A DNA stretch of 34,593 nt. It comes from Haematobacter genomosp. 1 (GTDB lineage Bacteria > Pseudomonadota > Alphaproteobacteria > Rhodobacterales > Rhodobacteraceae). This document shows, in pieces, positions 30,995 through 34,593 of the stretch. Under the pieces are notes generated by a model that was not told the origin of the DNA, searched no databases, and saw only the letters and a list, made by a program, of their open reading frames with translations. Position 1 is the first letter of the stretch. Each line of letters opens with the position of its first letter. The position numbers were made by a program, and so were the translations under genes. The stretch spans positions 1-34,593 of the forward strand of contig NZ_NIPW01000048.1 in assembly GCF_002196855.1 (NCBI RefSeq), written 5' to 3'.

Positions 30995-32786
30995 TGTCAT
31001 GAGCTACCTGCAGCATTCCTTCCCTGTGCAGCTCTACGAGCCGTTCAGCGATGGTGAGGGCAATGTCAGCTCGCGGCCGGTGTTCCGCGATGGCCAGCCC
31101 GTCGAGAGCCGCGAGGCGGTCTCCCGGCGGGATGCCATGATCGAGCATCTGGCGGGCCTGCCACCGGTGCCGGGCGCGCTCGATCAGATCGTCCAGCACT
31201 TTGGAACGGAGATGGTGGCCGAGGTCACTGGCCGGTCACGTCGGATCGTCCGCAAAGGCGAAGGCCCGGCGGCGCGTCTGGCGGTCGAGAACCGCGCTCC
31301 TTCGGCCAATCTGGCCGAGACCCAGTCCTTCATGGATGACGGCAAGCGCATCCTCGTCTTCTCGGACGCTGGCGGCACGGGCCGCAGCTATCACGCCGAA
31401 CTCTCGGCGCGGAATCAGCGCCTGCGGGTGCATTATCTGCTGGAGCCGGGCTGGAAGGCCGACACCGCCATCCAGGGTCTCGGGCGCACCAACCGGACCA
31501 ATCAGGCGCAGCCACCCCTGTTCCGGCCGATTGCGACCGATGTGAAAGCGGAAAAGCGGTTCCTCAGCACCATCGCGCGCCGCCTCGACACGCTCGGGGC
31601 AATCACCCGCGGGCAGCGCCAGACCGGCGGGCAGGGGCTGTTCCGGCCAGAGGACAATCTCGAAAGCCCCTATGCCCGGGCAGCCCTGCGCCAGCTCTAT
31701 CTTCTGCTGGTGCGCGGCAAGGTCGACGGCTGTTCGCTCGAGCGGTTTGAATCCGCCACCGGCCTGAAGCTGATGGATTCGAACGGCGTCAAGGATGAGC
31801 TGCCGCCGATCACCACCTTCCTCAACCGGCTGCTGGCCCTGACCATTGAATTACAAGGCGTTCTCTTCACCGCCTTCGAGCAGCTGCTGGAGGCCAAAGT
31901 CGAGGGCGCGATGGCGGCCGGGATCTATGATCTCGGTCTCGAGACCCTGAAGGCCGAAAGCTTCACCGTCACGGATCGGCAGGTGATCTACGCCCATCCC
32001 GGCACCGGGGCCGAGACCCGTCTTCTGACCATCACCGAGCGGCGGCGCAACACGCCGCTGCTGCTCGATGCCGCGCTAGGCGAGTTGGATGACCCACGCG
32101 CCGTGCTGCTGGTCAACAGCCGGTCCGGTCGGGCGGCCGTGCAGGTACCGACCACCTCGATCATGCTTGACGATGGCGAGATTGAACGCCGTGTGCGCTT
32201 GATCCGGCCGATGGAAGCCTTCAGCATGTCCCTCAGGATGATGAGTGACACGCTTTGGGTTGAGACTGACAGAAAGACCTTCGCGGCCGCGTGGCGCGCC
32301 GAGGTTGCTGATGTGCCGGAGTTCTCGGATGCCACGCTGCATGTGGTCTCGGGATTGCTTCTGCCGGTCTGGAAGCGATTGCCGGAGGATGAGACCCGCG
32401 TCTATCGCCTGCAGACCGATGACGGCGAACGGATCATCGGCCGCCGAGTATCGCCTGACTGGGCCGCGAATGCCACCACGCACGGGGCGTCCAACCTGAC
32501 GCCGGAACAGGCCTATGCCGCATTGCTCGACGGGCGGACCGTCCTCGATCTTGCCGAAGGCCTGCAATTGCGCCGCTCGCGGGTGATGGGCGCGAACCGG
32601 ATCGAACTGACCGGCTTCTCGGAGGCGATGCGCGAGCGGCTGCGGGCTTGGGGGTTCTTCAGCGAGATCATCTCCTGGAAGCTGCGCTTCTTCGTGCCGG
32701 TCGGCGCGAATGGCGCAGAGATCCTCGGCAAGCTGCTGGCGGTATATCCGATCAGCCGCATCACCGAGCGTGAGGCGGCACGATGA
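30933..32786 (+). pseudogene. 3' part of the split methylase/Strawberry-notch helicase gene
   Basis: The host part begins at the TATGTC codons (30993) and continues MSYLQHSFPVQLYEPFSDGEG, completing the frame broken after residue 850. The 595 host residues from 30999 include the Strawberry-notch C-terminal helicase domain (ILVFSDAGGTGRSYHAELSA, then LEPGWKADTAIQGLGRTNRT with motif VI) and a long C-terminal domain. The element's inverted repeat adds an in-frame N terminus: ATG 30933 behind GGAG would give a 617-residue chimera. Whether it is made is unknown. Without the Walker A and DESH half it cannot hydrolyse ATP by itself. It ends 1 bp before the convergent brnA stop. Confidence 0.85.
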
Positions 32787-32787
32787 C

Positions 32788-33009
32788 CTATCCCGCCAGC
32801 GCTTTCCGCAGCGCCTCAGTGACGAAGGCGCTCTTGTTGCCGACCTCGTTCAACTTCGCGGCGATGTCAGCGTCGATCATCAGGTTCATGCGAACCTTCT
32901 TGTCGCCCGGCAGCAATGCCGGGCGTCCACGCCGGGCGGCGGCGAAGAAGCTGTCGCCGAGATCACCTACTTCGCCTTCGCTGTCGATCAGGGACTTATT
33001 CTTGCTCAT
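32788..33009 (-). CDS. brnA: BrnA-type antitoxin
   Basis: The product has 73 residues. The C-terminal half, KVRMNLMIDADIAAKLNEVGNKSAFVTEALRKAL, is a ribbon-helix-helix DNA-binding motif as in BrnA antitoxins. The N terminus is acidic and probably covers the toxin. Its start overlaps the end of the toxin gene by 14 bp, giving the toxin-first order typical of brnTA operons, where BrnA represses its own promoter. Confidence 0.82.
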   Translation of the reverse strand: MSKNKSLIDSEGEVGDLGDSFFAAARRGRPALLPGDKKVRMNLMIDADIAAKLNEVGNKSAFVTEALRKALAG

Positions 33010-33262
33010 AGCGCTTCCTTTCCCTTGGGTTGGCCTTGCGCAGGCTGATCACCCGCAGCGCCTTGCCGCGGATACACCAGGCAACCACGCAAAGCCGGTC
33101 CTGGATCGGGACAAGGCTGACAAAGCGGCGCTCGCCGTATTCCTCCCGCTGATCCTCGGCGGTCAGGGCGTTATCCCAACGCGCCGCGGCAACATCGGCA
33201 AAGTCGAGGCCCCGCTCCTGCAGGGTACGGGCGCGTTTGTCTTCGTCCCAGTCCAGATCCAT
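32996..33262 (-). CDS. brnT: BrnT-type ribonuclease toxin
   Basis: The product has 88 residues. It follows the BrnT pattern: DLDWDEDKRARTLQERGLDFADV at the N terminus, then an ERRFVSLVPIQDRLCVVAWCIRG core and a C-terminal RVISLRKANPRERKRYE. BrnT is a RelE-like RNase that stops growth when free. ATG 33262 matches the usual start; a TTG at 33280 behind GAGG would add six residues. The pair would stabilise the plasmid. It is divergent from the Toprim primase gene. Confidence 0.88.
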   Translation of the reverse strand: MDLDWDEDKRARTLQERGLDFADVAAARWDNALTAEDQREEYGERRFVSLVPIQDRLCVVAWCIRGKALRVISLRKANPRERKRYEQE

Positions 33263-33336
33263 GCGCTCAAGATAGGGCAACTTGCCTCGCGGCGCAATAA
33301 AAGTGTGTATAGTTATTTTCTGCAGGAGGTGTCGTA

Positions 33337-34380
33337 ATGGCTCGCATCGATGCCGCCGATCTGTCGCAGCGTCTCGGCCAGCAGGCCGAGGCGGTGTGCC
33401 GGCACTATCTGTCGAATGGCCGCAGACAGGGCAATTACTGGCAGGTCGGCGATGTGCGCAATGAACCGGGGCGGTCGATGTTCGTCCGCCTCACCGGGCC
33501 AACCTCTGGCAAGGGGGCGGCGGGCAAGTGGTCTGACGGTCAGAGCGGCGAGCATGGCGATCTGCTCGATGTGATCCGCGAAAGCCTTGGCCGCAGCGAC
33601 TTCGCTGATGTGGCCGAGGAAGCCCGGAGGTTCCTCAGCCTGCCGCAGCTGGCACCGGCACCGGAGCCGAAAAGGCTCAGATCGGCACCGGCACCCTCCG
33701 GTTCACCTGACGCCGCAGAACGGCTCTGGCGCATGTCGAGGTCCATCCGGGGCACGCTGGCCGGCACCTATCTGCGCAAGCGTGGCCTGACGGATCTGCG
33801 CGACACGGACAGCCTTCGCTTCCACCCTGACTGCTACTACCGCCCGGAAGGCGCGGAACCGACCGAGACCTGGCCCGCGCTGATCGCCAGGATCACCGAC
33901 CTCGACGGCAAGCTCACCGGCGTGCATCGCACCTGGCTCACCCGCGATGGCAGCGCGAAAGCGCCTCTCGACCCACCGCGCAAGGCGATGGGGGATTTGC
34001 TCGGCAATGCGGTCCGGTTTGGTCAGGCGCAAGATGTCATGGCGGCAGGGGAGGGCATCGAGACCGTGCTCTCGCTGCGTCAGATCTTGCCCAAGATGCC
34101 GATGATCGCGGCTCTCTCGGCAGGACATCTCGCAGCCATCCTGTTCCCGGCAACTCTGCGCAGGCTCTATATCATCCGCGACGACGATCCCGCCGGCGAT
34201 GGGGCGCGGGACAGCCTGATCGCCCGGGCACACGAGGCCGGGATCGAGGCCATCACGCTTTCGCCCATTTTGGGAGATTTCAACGACGATCTCATGGGGC
34301 CCGGTCTGGAGGCACTTCGGGCACAGGTCCGGGGGCAACTCGCCCCCGAGGACGTCAGCCGCTTCATGACCCTTCGCTGA
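33337..34380 (+). CDS. DUF7146/Toprim domain primase-like protein
   Basis: The product has 347 residues. The N-terminal 90 residues contain the WSDGQSGEHGDLLDVI block of plasmid DUF7146 primases, in place of a zinc-finger primase domain, and the RGTLAGTYLRKRGL and LTGVHRTWLT blocks follow. The Toprim domain shows AGEGIETVLSL (catalytic Glu) and IIRDDDPAGDGA (Asp pair). Such proteins prime DNA synthesis on incoming plasmid strands or are phage-type primase relatives. ATG 33337 is preceded by AGGAGG at 7 nt. It ends with a terminator at 34542-34562. Confidence 0.85.
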   Translation: MARIDAADLSQRLGQQAEAVCRHYLSNGRRQGNYWQVGDVRNEPGRSMFVRLTGPTSGKGAAGKWSDGQSGEHGDLLDVIRESLGRSDFADVAEEARRFLSLPQLAPAPEPKRLRSAPAPSGSPDAAERLWRMSRSIRGTLAGTYLRKRGLTDLRDTDSLRFHPDCYYRPEGAEPTETWPALIARITDLDGKLTGVHRTWLTRDGSAKAPLDPPRKAMGDLLGNAVRFGQAQDVMAAGEGIETVLSLRQILPKMPMIAALSAGHLAAILFPATLRRLYIIRDDDPAGDGARDSLIARAHEAGIEAITLSPILGDFNDDLMGPGLEALRAQVRGQLAPEDVSRFMTLR

Positions 34381-34541
34381 TCCGCCGGAACGGCGAGGGT
34401 GATCGGGAGGGCGCGCTCCTGCCCCGGCAGACAGGGGAGGCAGCCCCCTTCGGCAAGAGGACCGCGCCGAGGCCTTCTCAGAGGGCGAGCGGCCCACAAA
34501 CGCTCCGGCCCGGCAATGGCGGCGCCCGACTGATTTCCGTC

Positions 34542-34562
34542 GGCGGGGCAGGCCCCGCCTTT
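34542..34562 (+). terminator. Terminator downstream of the primase gene
   Basis: GGCGGGG (34542-34548) pairs with CCCCGCC (34553-34559) around a 4-nt loop, followed by TTT. It lies 160 bp after the primase stop; nothing else is recognisable in the stretch 34381-34576. Confidence 0.65.
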
Positions 34563-34576
34563 ACATCGCGAAGCAT

Positions 34577-34590
34577 ATGTGGACACCCCC
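34577..34590. repeat. Right copy of 14-bp inverted repeat bounding the window
   Basis: ATGTGGACACCCCC is the exact reverse complement of 2-15. See the left copy for interpretation. The three bases after it (TTC) do not continue the match to the single base before the left copy. Confidence 0.6.
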
Positions 34591-34593
34591 TTC

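Noticed and set aside
30985-31000. Resemblance of the element's right end (TATTATGT) to a dif half-site, suggesting Xer-dependent integration
   Set aside because: Only eight bases match, the element carries its own three recombinases, and the left end shows no matching half.
1-34593. tRNA, rRNA, CRISPR arrays and replication origin iterons
   Set aside because: I looked for tRNA-like cloverleaf ends, spaced direct repeats and short tandem iterons and saw none that could be supported by eye.

Overview
This is a GC-rich stretch of alphaproteobacterial accessory DNA, most likely part of a conjugative plasmid from the Rhodobacter/Paracoccus group. That placement rests on recognising the gene families (DUF736, DUF6878, DUF6915, DUF7007, ArdB/KlcA antirestriction, a Strawberry-notch-type methylase-helicase, a Toprim primase) that travel together on such plasmids. 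No search was run. There is no rRNA, tRNA or CRISPR array. The two ends of the window carry the same 14-bp sequence in inverted orientation (2-15 and 34577-34590).

Region 1 (1-8276) is plasmid backbone. It holds two nearly identical DUF736 genes in direct repeats of about 490 bp, a spermidine-synthase-like gene, and a run of small plasmid genes (DUF6878, DUF6915, an unknown, DUF7007, an unknown, and a protein usually named antitoxin of a TA stability system). It ends with a small two-repeat protein divergent from ArdB/KlcA. Strong hairpin terminators separate the units. The set resembles the leading, anti-defence region of a conjugative plasmid.

Region 2 (8589-21450) is a metalloid and metal resistance island built from several independently regulated modules: (a) arsR-arsC fusion, GAPDH and arsJ, which turn arsenate into 1-arseno-3-phosphoglycerate and export it; (b) chrB-chrA for chromate; (c) arsR with an ACR3-like permease; (d) arsR with a TauE/SafE exporter; (e) DUF6428, arsC, acr3, arsH and an MFS pump, which reduce arsenate, export arsenite and detoxify organoarsenicals. 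A short twin-arginine leader resembling arsenite oxidase small subunit survives after arsJ as a probable remnant.

Region 3 (22086-34380) returns to the backbone: a methylase/Strawberry-notch helicase gene, a BrnT/BrnA toxin-antitoxin pair and a Toprim primase. The helicase gene is split by a 6.36-kb element. Joining the halves at a shared TATGTC hexamer restores one reading frame of 1445 codons. The element has 156-bp terminal inverted repeats and three translationally coupled tyrosine recombinases, which is the architecture of RIT (recombinase-in-trio) elements. It also carries, convergent to the trio, an archaeo-eukaryotic-primase plus SF2-helicase protein of the kind classed with TOTE conflict systems. 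Both inward-facing terminal genes start inside the inverted repeats and share their first ten residues. This compound element is the best candidate in the window for an undescribed system.
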